Origin: Cellulomonas triticagri
GTDB taxonomy: Bacteria; Actinomycetota; Actinomycetes; Actinomycetales; Cellulomonadaceae
DNA: 36,788 nucleotides
Assembly: GCF_003696205.1 (NCBI RefSeq)
Contig: NZ_RFFI01000030.1
Span: 1-36,788 of the forward strand
Direction: 5' to 3'
Below are positions 36,448-36,788 of the stretch, piece after piece. The position numbers were made by a program, and so were the translations under genes. The notes beneath the pieces are model-generated. The model was not told where the DNA came from, did no database searches, and saw only the letters and a list, made by a program, of their open reading frames with translations. Every line of letters begins with the position of its first letter. Position 1 is the stretch's first letter.

Positions 36448-36788
36448 GCGCCGATTCCGCGCCCGCGAGCAGGTCCGCGAGGGTGCGGCCGACGAGGTTC
36501 GCGACGGCGACGCCGTCCGGCCCCAGCGGCCCGGTCCACGCGACGCCGGAGCCGGCCAGCCCGAGCGGGAGGCCGTGCCCGGGCTCCGGCTCCGGGGCGG
36601 GACCGCCCCAGGCGTGCGTCACGGGGACGAGGCGGGCGGCGGGCACCAGGTCCAGCAGGGCGTCCCGCACCCGCCGGGTCGCCGCGAGGTCCTGGCCGGG
36701 GTCGCGCCGCCACAGGCGGGCGAGGCGGGTGCGGCGGGCGGGTCCGGTCGCGACCAGGCGGTCCTGCGCCGTGCGCAGGACGCGCAGC
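36422..36788 (-). CDS. FAD-dependent oxidoreductase, C-terminal part (gene continues beyond window)
   Basis: The minus frame is open from the window edge (first full codon at 36787) to TGA at 36422-36424, about 121 residues. The C-terminus resembles DAO-type FAD oxidoreductases: LVPAARLVPVTHAWGG (strand before the FAD region), then SGVAWTGPLGPDGVAVANLV and GRTLADLLAG, closing LTRLP. The N-terminal FAD dinucleotide-binding motif lies outside the window. Similar genes encode a group of actinobacterial oxidoreductases of unknown substrate. Annotation rests on the C-terminal pattern only. Confidence 0.6.
   Translation of the reverse strand, partial: LRVLRTAQDRLVATGPARRTRLARLWRRDPGQDLAATRRVRDALLDLVPAARLVPVTHAWGGPAPEPEPGHGLPLGLAGSGVAWTGPLGPDGVAVANLVGRTLADLLAGAESALTRLPRTR

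Overview
The window is about 36.8 kb of very GC-rich DNA. Nearly every third codon position is G or C, GTG starts are frequent, and genes often overlap by GTGA, ATGA or TGATG. Gene content points to an actinomycete of the Micrococcales, plausibly Cellulomonas or a relative: a DUF2469 protein, a DivIVA-repeat protein, a WhiG/FliA-type sigma factor, and the ftsY / amtB-glnK-glnD / ffh and rpsP-khpA-rimM-trmD-rplS-lepB-rnhB neighbourhoods. The genus is an inference from order and composition, not a database result. I see no rRNA, tRNA, CRISPR array, insertion sequence or prophage.

Region 1 (1-6469): the 3' part of ftsY is followed by eight tightly packed genes I cannot assign to a named system. 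They are two paralogous small secreted Cys-containing proteins, three paralogous four-cysteine lipoproteins, a membrane-fusion-like protein with a peptidoglycan-binding domain, an ABC ATPase and an ABC permease. In two cassettes the secreted-protein gene overlaps the lipoprotein gene by 22 bases. This locus is the best candidate for an undescribed system.

Region 2 (6470-12859): nitrogen sensing and protein targeting. It holds the ammonium channel amtB, the PII protein glnK, a glnD-like nucleotidyltransferase that appears to lack the ACT domains, the signal recognition particle GTPase ffh, and an amidohydrolase. A perfect 20-bp inverted repeat lies just after glnK.

Region 3 (12900-19545): an M16-like metallopeptidase on the minus strand, then a ribosome and RNA-modification cluster (rpsP, khpA, rimM, trmD, rplS) leading into lepB, rnhB and a DUF2469 gene. 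Promoter-like elements precede rpsP and rplS, and strong hairpins separate the units.

Region 4 (19690-26427): yraN, a comM/yifB-type ATPase and dprA overlap in one unit. A roughly 350-base, AT-richer, repeat-bearing spacer follows, then xerC, a WhiG/FliA-type sigma factor and a convergent M23 peptidase.

Region 5 (26428-36788): rpsB-tsf, pyrH-frr-cdsA and rlmN with a DivIVA-repeat gene. Next come a divergent minus-strand pair (a tiny ORF and a zinc-ribbon membrane protein) and dxr, then a GH43-like glycosidase without a signal peptide. The window ends in the C-terminal part of a minus-strand FAD-dependent oxidoreductase.
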